A stretch of DNA of 64,000 bases from Drechslerella dactyloides. Taxonomy: Eukaryota; Ascomycota; Orbiliomycetes; Orbiliales; Orbiliaceae. Made by a program: the position numbers and the translations under genes. The notes beneath the pieces were generated by a model. That model saw nothing but the letters and a program-made list of their open reading frames with translations, did no database searches and was not told where the DNA came from. Below are positions 1 to 11,255 of the stretch, one piece after another. Each line of letters begins with the position of its first letter. Positions within the stretch are counted from its first letter, which is position 1. The DNA lies in contig JAGTWJ010000019.1 in the NCBI GenBank assembly GCA_020064725.1, positions 4,154,001 to 4,218,000 of the forward strand, given 5' to 3'.

Positions 1-1449
1 ATGGAGATCATGGGATTTGACGCCCAGTCGCAGATTGTCACCAGCCAGGCCGGGCGTAAGTTGACCTGGGAGGAGATTGGCAAGAAATCGGTAAGCTCAC
101 CGGCGAAGTTTCACATCACTAGCTAGGACGAGCTAACGTGACTACATACTCCAGGCCAAGGTCATCTCGTTCACCGATCTCGCCGGGCACGAGAAGTACC
201 TGCGCACAACAGTCTTCGGCCTGCTGGGCACCTCGCCCGACTACTGCCTGCTCATGGTCGCGGCGAACAACGGGCTGATCGGAATGAGCAAAGAGCACCT
301 GGGCATCGCGGTGGCGCTAAACGTGCCCATCATGGTCGTCATCACGAAAATCGACATGACCCCACCCAACATTCTCGCGCAGACGATCACGCAGATAACC
401 AAAATCCTCAAGTCCGGCGGGGCGCGCAAGATTCCCATCTTCATCAAGTCGAAGGACGAGGCCATCTCGACGGCCACGCACTTTGTCAGCGACCGCATCT
501 GCCCGATATTTCAGGTGTCCAACGTCACGGGCGAAGGGTTGGACTTTGTCCGCACGTTCCTCAATATACTGCCCTACCACGGCCAGTTCGACGTGAACGC
601 ACCGTTTGAATTCTACGTTAACGACACGTTCTCGGTGCCGTTCGTGGGCACGGTCGTGTCCGGGGTTGTCAAGAGCGGGGTCATCCACGCGGGGGACCAG
701 GTGCTCATCGGGCCGGACGGTCTGGGCAACTTTATCTCGACACAGATCCGGTCGATCGAACGTAAGCGGATCGGGGTGCCGGGTGTGACGGCGGGTCAGA
801 GCGCGTCGCTCGCGCTGCGGAAAGTGCGGCGGCGGGATGTGCGCAAGGGGATGGTGGTGCTGCCCAAGACGGACGAGCCGCCGCCCAAGGCGTCGCGGCA
901 GTTTGTGGCCGAGGTGATGATTCTGAGCCATGCGACAACAATACGGAAGCGGTACCAGGCGATGCTGCATGTCGGGCCGGTGTCGCAGACGTGCAGCATC
1001 ATCGATCTCGATCGAGGTGGGCACAATTATCACTTTTCTTCTCACGTCCTTACCAGCGGTGGCTAACACGCTTGCAACAGAGACTGTACGAACGGGAGAT
1101 CGAGCGCTGGTCGCATTCAAGTTTGTGCAGCGACCGTAAGTTACACCGTTGATCTTAATTTATACATTGGAAATGCAGCTGCTAAAAGGTGTTCATGTGC
1201 AGGGAATACATCCTTCCAGGAGACAAGCTGCTGTTCCGCGAGGGCCGCACGAAGGGTCTTGGAGTGGTCAAGGAGATTGACTACGACGGGAGCAAGCCGC
1301 TGAACCCCGCGATGAAGGCGGAGGAGGATGCGGCGGGGTCGCAGCGGGACGCAGAGGGGGAGCCGCGGCTGACGAAGGAGCAGAAGGCGGAGATGCACGG
1401 CAAGAAGGATGAGAGGATGAAGTATCAGACGGGGACGACGAGGAAGTGA
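1..1449 (+). CDS. GTPBP1/GTPBP2-type translational GTPase, 5' truncated by window edge
   Basis: Exons 1-90, 155-1016, 1081-1135 and 1203-1449; the first bases lie inside the gene and the true start with the P-loop (G1) is off the left edge. The visible protein has a G3 motif in KVISFTDLAGHEKYL, followed by TTVFG and a G4 motif TKID, then two beta-barrel domains (elongation-factor domain II and III type). This order and the phrase DLAGHEKYLRTTVFG are characteristic of the GTPBP1/GTPBP2 family, EF-Tu-like GTPases linked to mRNA surveillance and ribosome rescue. The three introns (64, 64 and 67 nt) have GT..AG ends, and removing them restores the conserved frame. The C-terminus is a charged Lys/Glu-rich tail ending at TGA 1447-1449. 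The family call is firm; the exact cellular role in fungi is inference. Confidence 0.85.
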
Positions 1450-2207
1450 GCTGAGCAGAGTCGGTATTGATATTGTGTTCGAGCATGCACAGCGATGTGG
1501 GATGATTGCATGGATATACTAAGTAATAGCGTCTGTTGCAAGTGGCGGCAGGAAGGTGTACATTGGCGACATGTCAACGGCAATGCTGGGATGTTGATGA
1601 TTTAATATTGCTTTTATATGTTTCATCGTGGAATTTTATCTGTCTTGTTTTTTTTTCAGGAAGGCGTTTTTGCATACTAAAGTGACAGATATATAATACA
1701 CACGATGGTACCTAATTAGAGCGCTGCTTTGGGACGATATTAAAGTGTGAGATACGAGATACAGGCGAGTGCCTGACCCTGCTGGTTAGTGGTTATTAGT
1801 ACGGCAGGCGGTATCGGTATCTGGCGGACTCATAGAATGGATATTCCTGAAGCTAGACTGCTCTTCGAATAGCGTATATGGCGATGTTGGGCCGGTATGA
1901 GTCGATAGTGGCTCACAGACGGGCATCGGGAGTCCGTCGACCCGTGGATGGCTGACTCACAGGTCGGACATCTGTACGGCCTGTCCATGGATACCGAGGG
2001 ACAGTGACACGAGGTGCCGACGAGCCCGCGGGGGGACGGGCAGGTGCTGCCATGGCGATGCTGCAGGCGGCCTCACGAAGCCGGACGACGATGTTTGGGT
2101 CTCCGAGAGACGTGGTCACGTGGGCGACGCGACGGGCAGGTCGTCCCAATCTTCACTTTTGAGAATAAAAGGGGACGCGCTGTTTGTCATGTCAGTCAGG
2201 AGAAGAG

Positions 2208-2213
2208 ACGCGT
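2208..2213. promoter_or_regulatory. MCB-type box ACGCGT upstream of RNR small subunit
   Basis: Perfect palindromic ACGCGT, 585 bp upstream of the RNR2 start codon. In fungi this is the binding site of the MBF (Mbp1/Swi6) G1/S factor, which controls ribonucleotide reductase genes. The sequence is seen directly; its function here is inference. Confidence 0.45.
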
Positions 2214-2447
2214 GGGTGGATCCATCACTCAACTTGACCGTTCGGGATGGCCCCCTGCATGCCATCGACAAAAGGAAATGAAAGGGCGGCGCCCATCTTA
2301 CCGCAGCCAGCAGGCGGCGGACGCACTTGGCCTGATGCGTCCGGGGCCCGGCCAATGAGGGCGCGCGGCGGCTGCGCGATGGCGTCGGGCCTGCATTTCT
2401 GGGACGTCCGTCGCGATGGCAGCCGGTTTGATGAGTCCGTCTCGCGG

Positions 2448-2453
2448 ACGCGT
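2448..2453. promoter_or_regulatory. Second MCB-type box ACGCGT upstream of RNR small subunit
   Basis: A second perfect ACGCGT, 345 bp upstream of the start codon and 240 bp from the first. Paired MCB boxes are usual in G1/S-regulated fungal promoters. Related ACGCGC and GCGCGC cores also occur nearby, which raises both the chance of function and the background rate. Confidence 0.5.
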
Positions 2454-2797
2454 AAAGTGTTTGTTGGAGGAGGTGAATGGAAGGAAGTTGGACGTGAAGT
2501 CTGCGTGTTGGATCGCGTCTCCCCGCGAGAGCCTAAAATCTCTGCGAGACGGCGCCTTTTTCTAAATTTCTCGTGTCTGAAAACAATAACACCCGCCGCT
2601 TTTATAAGACCCGGCACCCTCGCGTCTTCTTCGTCCTCCTCCTCTTCCATTATCACCATCAAGCAACTTACTACTCCATTCACGGACTCATCAATTACAT
2701 TACTCTTTGCATCGTCGTTATCACAAGTTACAAATACTCTCTTCCATCTTCTCCTAGCGTCATCGTATTGTAGTTCGCCACATTCTATACTTTCACA

Positions 2798-4074
2798 ATG
2801 TCTGTCATCTCGAGCGAGACCCAGAAGGCCATCGCCGCCTTCAACAACCTCAAGATGAAGACCCAGGACGACGACCTCGTCAAGCCTGCCATCTTTGACA
2901 AGCCCGCCGCCCCCGTCAAGGCCGCCGAGCCGACACCCGAGACGCCCGCCTTCAACGGCCTCAAGCCCGAGGAGGCTGACGAGCCCATCCTCGTCGAGAA
3001 CAAGAAGCGTTTCGTCCTCTTCCCCATCAAGTACCATGAGGTGAGCATTATCTTCATCAGTCACGTATCCCAAAACGGCAAGCTAATCGACATCGATCGC
3101 AGGTCTGGCAAATGTACAAGAAGGCCGAGGCATCCTTCTGGACCGCCGAGGAAATCGACCTCAGCAAGGACCTCACGGACTGGAACAACCGCCTGAACGA
3201 CGACGAGCGCTACTTCATCTCGCACGTCCTCGCCTTCTTCGCCGCCTCGGACGGCATCGTCAACGAGAACCTCGTCCAGCGGTTCAGCAACGAGGTCCAG
3301 ATCCCCGAGGCCCGCTGCTTCTACGGCTTCCAGATCATGATGGAGAACATCCACTCGGAAACATACTCGCTGCTCATCGACACCTATATCAAGGACAGCA
3401 CCCAGCGCAACTACCTCTTCGATGCCATCGACACCATCCCCTGCATCCGCAAGAAGGCCGACTGGGCCATCCGGTGGATCGAGGATGACAAGTCGACGTT
3501 TGCCCAGCGTCTCGTCGCCTTCGCCGCCGTCGAGGGCATCTTCTTCTCCGGCTCCTTCGCCGCCGTCTTCTGGCTCAAGAAGCGCGGCTTGATGCCCGGT
3601 CTGACGTTCTCCAACGAGCTCATCTCCCGTGACGAAGGTCTGCACACGGACTTCGCCTGCCTGCTCTTCAAGCACTTGAACAACCGCCCGAGCAAGGAGG
3701 CCGTCGCCGCCGTCATCACCGAGGCCGTCACGATCGAGCAGGAGTTCCTCACCGAGGCCCTACCGTGCCCGCTGCTCGGCATCAACGCCAAGCTGATGAA
3801 GCAGTACATCGAGTTCGTCGCCGACCGGCTGCTGATCTCGCTGGGCAACCCCAAGGTGTACAATGCCACCAACCCGTTCGACTTTATGGAGACCATCAGT
3901 CTGGCGGGCAAGACCAACTTTTTCGAGAAGCGCGTCAGCGACTACCAGAAGGCCGGCGTGATGGCCAAGACGCAGCAGAAGGCTGAGGCCCCAGCCTCGT
4001 CGTCGTCGGCGCCATCCGGTGCCGTTGTGGAGAACACCAACATGGCCGGCATCTCCTTCGACGACGACTTCTAG
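2798..4074 (+). CDS. RNR2: Ribonucleoside-diphosphate reductase small subunit (R2)
   Basis: Exons 2798-3040 and 3103-4074 (one 62-nt phase-0 intron) give 404 aa, the usual length for fungal R2. The subunit houses the diiron-tyrosyl radical cofactor that the large subunit uses to reduce ribonucleotides to deoxyribonucleotides. The expected metal ligands are all present: D131, E162, H165, E225, E259 and H262. The radical tyrosine is Y169 in HSETYSLL. The spacing between ligands matches mammalian and E. coli R2 (31 residues from D131 to E162). The C-terminus ends in ISFDDDF, the acidic aromatic tail that docks on the large subunit. The N-terminal 60 residues are low-complexity and charged. Upstream MCB-like boxes suggest S-phase expression. 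All catalytic residues are intact, so it is the functional R2 rather than a degenerate Rnr4-type paralogue. Confidence 0.97.
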
Positions 4075-4684
4075 ACGAGTCGTCCTTCGACTCTTCATTC
4101 TCCACTCCTTTTGGGTATGGTTGGTAAAGGTTTATTTTTGGTTCGAGCGTTTCGGGTATATACATTTGCTTTTCATGTGTCTACGCATTTGCACGTCATA
4201 GCTACGTGTGTACGTCTTGGGTAATGGTGTGGCTGGCTTGGTATTGTATTGATATGGGCGTGCATTGGCGTTGTCATTTGTTTCTTCGTAGCGGAGTTCA
4301 TCGTGTCTGCTTTACTATATTATCACCATCACTGGCAGGCATGTCTGGCAGGCAGATGGATGGAGGACGCCAGGGGCGACTTTGGCGTCAGCTGTATAAC
4401 AATAATTGATCATTATCATTTCACGATCACTCTCCACTGTGTGCGAGATCGATCCTCTTGTATCATTCGATAGTGAATATAAAGGAAACTTGTTGTAACA
4501 TCAAGTCTCTATCCTCGATGTGACCATTGCTATGGGGTTACTCTGTTTACTGCCTGTAAAATTGAACGTCTATTAGGCTTCGACGTAGATTATGCACGTA
4601 TGTATTGATCATCAATCATTCACATGCTCGCTATATGTACAATATACCAAACTACACTGATCCACCAAGCAGATATACACGACG
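4075..4684. other. Convergent intergenic region (RNR2 / SRP14)
   Basis: Contains the 3' flanks of two genes that point at each other. It is AT-richer than the exons and holds only chance open frames. No terminator or RNA gene could be identified. Confidence 0.5.
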
Positions 4685-5268
4685 CTACCTCTTCTTCTTG
4701 TTCTTCTTCTTGCCACCCTTGGACGCCCCGCCAGCGCCGCTATTATTCCCATCGCCCTCTGCCGCCGCCGCCGCCGCTGCTACCGCCTCCTTGCCTACCA
4801 CACCGCTCGCCGCCTCGCCGCCGTCATTCACACCTCCCGTCGCAGCGGTCGATAATGTTGTATCCGGCGGAATATCTTTCAGGTTGGCCATACACCGGCC
4901 GAGACGGTGGAGGCCCGCGACGAGTCGTCCGACGTCGGAGATGCGGTCTGTACGGAACTTGACGAGGGCGCCGGAGATGGGGTCGTATGTCTTGAGCGTG
5001 ACTGTGCCGCGCGGGGTGCGGGGCTTATCCTTGTCGTCGGGGGTGGAGGTGGACTTTGAGGGGCGGGGTTTGGACGGTTTGGAGGGCGGTGGGGAGATGT
5101 GATAGCTTGTCGTTATGCGGGCCTGCCGGACGTCAGTCAGTACATATTGTATCGTATAGTAGATGTATGGATGGGGTGGGTGTATTGGGGACGCACGGTG
5201 TTCGGGTGGGCTTGCAGCAGCTGCAGGGAGCGGTCGACAAACTCGACGGGCGTCTTGACGATGACCAT
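4685..5268 (-). CDS. SRP14: Signal recognition particle 14 kDa subunit
   Basis: Exons 5268-5197 and 5122-4685 on the minus strand (74-nt phase-0 intron) give 169 aa. SRP14 belongs to the Alu domain of the signal recognition particle, which slows elongation while a secretory nascent chain is brought to the ER. The N-terminus MVIVKTPVEFVDRSLQLL and the middle part with GTVTLKTYDPISGALVKFRTDR and VGRLVAGLHRLGRCMANL fit the SRP9/14 fold. The tail is Ala/Gly-rich and ends in a lysine-rich GGKKKNKKKR, typical of SRP14. A proline/serine/lysine-rich insert (about residues 32-55) lies in the loop after the first helix and strand. The start codon is the first ATG giving the conserved N-terminus; longer upstream frames come from reading into the promoter and intron. 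Confidence 0.9.
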
Positions 5269-5597
5269 TGTGATAGATGCACGCGGCGGTGCGCCGCGGA
5301 TGCGATTGCGGTCGTGTGAGGATGCGGTGATGATGGCGACGGTGACGGTAATGGAAGGAGATGGAAGTCGGGAGCGGGTAGCTTGATGTGGAATGCAATC
5401 GAGGTGCTTCGCGAAGGCTGCAGTTTGGCAGATCCTTCACTGCAGCTTGAATCGAATCCGGGGAACAAGTGGCTGGTATCATGCGCTGATTGATATAAAA
5501 CCTCGCGGAACACTATCCTTGGCTTCCTTCCTGCCAATTCGCATTCACGATATTATACAGAACATTCACGATACCGATTCAATTGAAGGTCACCGCG
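5269..5597. other. Short divergent promoter region (SRP14 / DUF1308 gene)
   Basis: The 329 bp between two divergent start codons must carry both promoters. A TATA-like GATATAAAA lies near 5492. No other element stands out. Confidence 0.5.
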
Positions 5598-7572
5598 ATG
5601 GAAGTGTGTCAACGTCGTCCATCCGCCGTCGAGTTGAATGACGCCGCGCTGACAAAATGCAACAAGAACAACGCACAATCATCGCTCCCACCGCAGATAA
5701 TCTCCTGCGACGACCTCTCTCCATCCGACAGCGACGACGACGATAGCACCGCTGCCCCGCCGCTGAACCCACTCGCGGATGGTTTATTAAAACGCTGCAT
5801 CACGCTCGCGGACGAGCTCGATCTGCTGGAGAAGAAGCTGTTGCTGCGGTTGCCGCCGAAGCTGCGGTCGAAGAAGGGCAATCTGCCAATCGAGCTGCGA
5901 CATTTCCGCAGCGCGATTCAAGTCGAGCAGCGGTCGCTCGAGGCTGTACGTATCCAATCAATGTATACTTATCTACATGTCCGAATTCACGCTAAAGGTG
6001 TATTATAATGTACAGCTCTGCTACAAGCCGCCGACGGACCACACCCTCCACGCATGCCGCTCCTCCAACCTCAAGTTCCTCGAATCCGTCTGGTCCGTCG
6101 CGAAAACCTGCGCGGGGCTGCAAGTCATCTTTCGCACCGTCTACCTCGTCAACGGCGGCGACACCAATCTCGCGAAAGCGCGGTTGAAACCCCGCGGGAA
6201 GGAAAAGCAGGCCCTCAAGAAGAACAAGACGCCCGTGCAGGTGGATATCATAGCGCAGTCAGGATTGGAGTGGATTAAAGTCGCAAACATCTCGCAGAAG
6301 CGCCTGGAGACCGAGTTTGCCAAAGCGCGATGGGAGGCCGAGAGCTTCCAGGACGATGATATCTCCGACGACGATATCGACACGAAGAGCAAGGGTACCG
6401 CTCGCAAGGAGGAGCTCGTCGACGAGTTCCAGCGCGACACCGACGCATTTTCGCTCGTCCGCTCCGCGCGCATGATGGTCCAGGCGGCCCAGCAGACGCG
6501 AGTGCAATACCTCCACCCGGAGATCACCATCGTCATGCCAAACATCACGTATGACGCCGCCGCCGCCGACACCTCATCACCCGTGCACGCACTCGTAACC
6601 GCAATCCTCACGACAGGCGCACGAGTGCAGACGGCAAACACGCTGCTCAAATCGCCCTGCCCGCCGCCGGAGAACATCAACCTCAACAATCCCAAACATA
6701 ACCATAACCCCACCCCATCCTCCCCTCCGACCAGCGACGACGGCAGAATCGCACCCACGAGCGCAGACATCCACGACATCCTGCACACCCTCTCCACGAC
6801 CGCCGACCCGACAACCCTCATCACGCAAACCGCAATACTGGACTGCACCGTCCTCCTCGCGCTCGTCTCCGACCTCTCCCACGACGCCGTCGTCGAACAG
6901 CCCGTCTTCCACCGCTACATCCTCGCGCAGGTCCGCAGCGAGCGCGAGGAGCCGCTGCTCCCCCACTGGATGTACCCCGCCCTCGCCCGCCGGCGCCTCG
7001 CCTGCACGTTCGACGCGTACAAACGCTTTCGAGAAATCGTCGAAATCGTCGGCTCGGAGCGGGAGAAGGCGCGGGCAGAGGCCCTCGTGGCCTCCGGCGG
7101 CCGAGACTGGAAACACCCATCGAGCTCCACCCGCAAACTCCCCACCCCCGTCGCCAGCAGTTCTCCCACCGCCGCCGCAATCGCGACAGCGACAGCACCG
7201 CTCGACGGCGCGGACACCCTCGCCCGCCAACAAACACTGCAATCCCTCTCCCGCCACCCGGTCCCGGATACCCTAACCCTCCCCATAACCGTAATTGAAA
7301 GCCTGGAACACGAACTAACAGCAACGAATGCCATCGCCACCCGTATCGGTCCGGAACTGTCAGCCGTGAACCGCAGCTCGCTCTTCACCGCCTGGCAGCT
7401 CGGCTGGACGATCGTCACGACGAACGGCAGCGTGGTCAAGAGGCTCGAGTGGCTCGTTGAGGAAAACCGCATGAGCGACGGCGACGTTGGGCCACGCGTG
7501 CATTTGCTGGCGATCGCGAGGTCGCTGGTTGGGAAGATGAAGAAGGGTGCCGATATCCTGGCGGGGGAGTAG
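5598..7572 (+). CDS. DUF1308 (C7orf25/UPF0415-like) protein
   Basis: Exons 5598-5945 and 6016-7572 (70-nt phase-0 intron) give 634 aa. The start is ATG 5598; an upstream in-frame TTG is not used. The N-terminal third has helices with LADELDLLEKK and a segment rich in charged residues. Residues after the intron contain FLESVWSVAKTC and the block VDIIAQSGLEWIKV, which matches the core of the DUF1308/C7orf25 family (VDVVANGGHTWVKA in the human protein). The central and C-terminal part is a PIN-like region: ILDCTVLLALVSDLS supplies the early aspartate and TNAIATRIGPELSAVNRSSLFTAWQLGWTIVTTN the conserved end. Low-complexity Pro/Ser/Thr inserts separate the blocks. Function is unknown; a nuclease-like fold is inferred from the family, not shown. 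The final domain order and all family landmarks look intact. Confidence 0.8.
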
Positions 7573-8323
7573 GCCAGCTGTGTTCTCTGTATTCGTCATA
7601 TCTTAGCACATTGATGTTTAGCTAATTTTGAGTCTCATGCGAGCGTGTACATTACATATATTCAATATTATCCGCGTTGAAATATATATAATAATGCGAA
7701 TTTGAGCATCTGTATATACATCTCGTGAACTAGACCACCATGCATTCCTTGAGGCAGGCCGTCTGAAAGCAGCCGATCTATGCTTCGACGTAGGTTATTC
7801 TCAACAGCTGAATCTTATATTCTTAAGGCTGTGGAAGGTGGATAGGGTACTGTGGTCATCTCGATATATATCTTGATTATAAAAAGCAAATGGCTGTCAC
7901 AATTATATAGATGGACCGAACTCGCGAAGTACGCCTATATTCTGTCAAATTACCTCGGTCTCAAGTCACCAATTGCAGCCAGAATCCGACAATCTTTTCA
8001 GCGTATGCGTAAATGAATAATACATTAATACAATACAATAGCAGTATAGTACCAAACCAAAACCAAAAACACGACTTAACACCAATTGTGATTTTTTCCA
8101 AAGAAAACAAACACGAGTCAAGTCTCCGTCTCCGTTAATCGCGTGCAATACCAAACCAAATATCTATGATCATATCACTTACGTACGTAGGTATCCAAAT
8201 CGTTCAAACAAGAATAATATGTACCGATAGCCGACGTCGACGTCCCTCGATCCTTGCCCACATCCGCAAAATGTATCTCCCCGCATGCGTCGTCCCCCAT
8301 CAGCACGACTCGACTTCTACACC
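7573..8323. other. Convergent intergenic region (DUF1308 / PTM1-like)
   Basis: AT-rich 3' flanks of two convergent genes. It holds many TATATA-type tracts of the kind used as fungal polyadenylation efficiency elements, but no gene. Confidence 0.5.
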
Positions 8324-10461
8324 TCACTTATCTTTCCCCTTGCCTTTCGCCAGCTTCTTGTCCTCGCCGTCGTCGGAATCCGACCCGTCCTCCGACCACC
8401 GGTCCAGATCGTCGCCAACCGAGAAGATCGCCTCGCCCTCCCCGGAGTGTCGCTGGTCAAAGGAGTCGCGCGGCAGCGGCTGGTGTCCGCCGATGGGGTG
8501 CATCGCCCTGCCGTTCTCCTCGTCTTCGTCCGACCCTGCCATCGACGCGATTTCGAAACCGTCGTCATCTTGCGCAATCTGCCATAGAATCCAAAAAGTC
8601 AGCCATGCCTCCCAAGTTTGCCGGAAGTTGATAGATATTTTCGAGCACCCACCTCGTCACTCATCGCGAAGCGGCGGTTATTCAGCGTCGGCCGCCACAG
8701 ATACGCAATCACCGCCAAATCAACAAGATACACCAAATTCAGCCACCCGTCCAGCACGAACCACCGCGTCTGCCAGTGCGTCGGCACAAAGTCCGGCGAT
8801 CCCGTGCCCGCGAACGTCAGCGAGTTGAGGAAGAAGAACCCAAAGATGACGATGATGCTGCCCAGCAGCACCCACCACAGCCGCCGGTACATCAGCGCTT
8901 TGACGTTCTGCTTGCGGTCCAGCAGCTCCTTCATCGTCAGGTTGAGCGAGTTGAGCGTCCACACATAGAACGCCGTGAGAGTCGCCGCGAGCGGCAGAAT
9001 CACAAACAGCACCAGCGGGCCCGCCGTCTCCGGGCTAACAATCGCGAGCGAGGCTACGGAGTAGATGACACCGAAGATGAAATGGGCCAGTGCGAGAGCC
9101 CGGCAGTACCACATGAGGTTGCCCAGTGATGGCCTGCAAGGAGTCATCGTTAGTCTGCTAGTTTAGATAATGCGGGAAAGTAAAGATGGGACATACTTGA
9201 CGACGCCATAACCCATGCAGACGATAAGCAGCAGGAAGAAGGAGAACGAGTTCCGGCCGGCATTAAGCACCGCAACGATAACCATAAACACCTTTGAGAC
9301 AATATTCGACCCGTGAATATTCATATAATCTAACACCAATGGTCAGCCAGGTCATCCTAGAAGCCAGCGCTCTGCGCAGACCAACATACCATAGAATCCC
9401 CATGTCATCAGCATCTCAACGATCAAAAAGATGATGATTGCAGTAATGTAGTTCTGCACCGGCACTAAATAAACCAATCAACAGAAGCCCCCAAATCGCC
9501 TCAGAATTTCGTAGTCATACGTATATCCCGCCGATGCTGGACGTATAAGAAGCCCCAGAATATGCCAATCAGCGCATACATAATCGTGATACCGCCGTAG
9601 AACGGCAGCTTGGGTATCTGCGACGCCGGCAGCTCGCCGTACGCGTTCCGGAACTCGACGACGCCAGTGTAGTGGCGCGCAGCGTAACCCCAGGTGGCCA
9701 CGCAGTAGAACCCCGTCTTCTTGATCTCGTAGTGTATCGGCTTGCCATCCTTGACGTTGACTCTGGTTGCGACTATCGGGCTGGTTGCTGTCTTGTTCCA
9801 CTTTGGTTGCAGGAGGAACATGCCCAGCTCGGACTGTTTGCAGACTTTGTTCGCGATGGCTTCGTTGGAGCAGGTGACGATTGTCTAGAGATTCGCATTA
9901 GCATTGAACGCGCAGACGTCGAACCATAGCGAAGCGATCAATATAAAGGCCTTGGGGCGTACCGTTTTCCTTCCATCCTCGTCGGTGCCGTCAACTCCGA
10001 TCAGGTGCTCGTCCTTGTACTCGAATATCAGCAGGCCTAGAAGCGGAACCACCCCGGTTAGTAAACGCGTCCCACATGCGCATCTCGCCCGAGAAGGGAA
10101 ATCGTCACATACTGACGGCCCAGTTGTCGATGTCTTTCGCCTCGTCGTCGTTCGCGGGTGGGTCGGGTACGAATTTGACCTCGATGAACGGCGACACCCT
10201 GCCGCCCCACGCTCGGGGGCCGTACATGCCGGAACATTTCTGCCGGTCTTCGTCGGTATTATGCTGTTTTGCCGACGGTCAATGGGTCAGCCAAAAGCGC
10301 CGGTAGAAGGGATGGTGGACGGATGGGGGGTATTGATGAGCAGCTAGCTAGTTCTGCGATCCGGAGAGCTGGCGATGGCTTACCAGGGCGTACTCAGCGG
10401 CTTTCACCAGCGCCGCGAATAACAGCAGGACTGTTAAGCTGAGAGAATTGGACGACCTCAT
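8324..10461 (-). CDS. PTM1: PTM1-like lung seven-transmembrane (GOST) protein
   Basis: Eight exons on the minus strand (10461-10384, 10263-10113, 10036-9963, 9884-9521, 9464-9390, 9329-9197, 9133-8653, 8578-8324), with introns of 56-120 nt, give 536 aa. The protein begins with a signal peptide (MRSSNSLSLTVLLLFAALVKA). A lumenal domain follows with QKCSGMY near residue 36 and paired cysteines. The first membrane span is near residues 195-215 (FYGGITIMYALIGIFWGFLYV), followed by six more spans, including EMLMTWGFYDYMN and the conserved AGRNSFSFFLLLIVCMGYG. A cytosolic, acidic and lysine-ending tail starts near residue 445. This order is that of yeast Ptm1 and the lung-7-TM/GOST family, which sit in the Golgi and endosomes. 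Exon junctions keep every phase, and the stop is TGA 8324-8326. The precise function of Ptm1 is not established. Confidence 0.9.
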
Positions 10462-11255
10462 CGCGGGAGTCCGAGGTGCGTGGAGCAGGCGGAAGCCGGT
10501 GGAGGGTTCGGCAGGAACCAGGAGCGGTAGCGTGGCGTGTCCGTAGTGCCGGTATCGATGTCGTAAGTCCGCGCGAGCTGGGGCAAAGGGATGGAAAGAA
10601 AATTTAAAAAGTCAAAGCTGGAGCTCTCCAGCGGTGAGAGCAGGACGGTGAACGAAGGTTCGAATCCAGAGCTAGCCTTACGGTCAGGAACAGACGATAC
10701 GTACGTAAGCCCTCGCCGGCCGCGTCGGAACTTAAAGGTCGCGGTGAGCAGGAGCAGCCGATGGGAGAGATGAGACCACGGTATATGCGAGTGCAGGGTC
10801 GCAGAAAGGAAGGCGAAGAAGGGCGAGACGGGCAGGCGAGCAGACGGGCACCCGGCAAGGCAGAGATATAGATCTGGTCTGAGGCCTGTTGGAACGTCGA
10901 TGTTGCCGTTGGACCGTGCGATCCGAAACAGAGCAGCCGACAGCGAGCTCGAGCGGAGGGAGATATCTCGAACAGAGCCCCTGGGAAGTCCGGCCTGCGA
11001 GGTTGGCCGCCAGGTATGTGCGTAGCGTCTGTACCTTACCGTTCTTACCGTCCTTGCATGCCCGAGATGGTGGAAGTGGAAGTGCGCAACGGGGCAAACG
11101 CTGCCTCTCAACTCAACTTCGCGATCCAACATGCATGAGCTGACGCCAAACGCCGCCGCTTGATCTAAACTAAGCTCCCGCCGAAACACACACTCAACGT
11201 CAACGTCAACATCAACATCAACATCAACGTCGCCGTCAACGGCCAACCGGCAGCC
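10462..11255. other. Divergent promoter region (PTM1-like / GEP4)
   Basis: The 794 bp between divergent start codons contains no recognisable gene. Bases near the GEP4 start carry a hexanucleotide tract (listed separately). A GGTTCGAATCC string at 10657-10667 resembles a tRNA T-loop, but no clover-leaf can be built round it. Confidence 0.5.
11195..11240. repeat. Imperfect AACGTC/AACATC hexanucleotide tract
   Basis: About seven tandem copies of a hexamer alternating between AACGTC and AACATC, ending 16 bp before the GEP4 start codon, so it is almost surely transcribed as 5' UTR. It is seen directly; no function is claimed. Confidence 0.8.

Larger units (their letters stand above)
1450..2797. 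other. Intergenic: GTPase 3' flank and ribonucleotide reductase promoter
   Basis: No gene is recognised here. The first half is AT-richer and probably holds the 3' UTR of the GTPase gene. The second half, from about 2170, carries promoter-like elements of the downstream ribonucleotide reductase gene: two ACGCGT boxes, a CCAAT box at 2352-2356, a TATA-like TTTATAAG at 2601-2608 and a pyrimidine-rich stretch around 2622-2660. Open frames here are short or are antisense shadows. Confidence 0.6.

Noticed and set aside
317..1120. Long minus-strand open frame (267 codons) opposite the GTPase
   Set aside because: Antisense shadow of a GC-rich exon; the plus strand carries clear GTPase motifs.
2225..3073. 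282-codon minus-strand frame over the RNR promoter and first exon
   Set aside because: Rich in Asp/Glu/Val/Leu from antisense reading of GC-rich codons; no domain; overlaps the well-supported RNR start.
10657..10667. GGTTCGAATCC resembling a tRNA T-loop
   Set aside because: No acceptor, D or anticodon stem can be paired around it on either strand.
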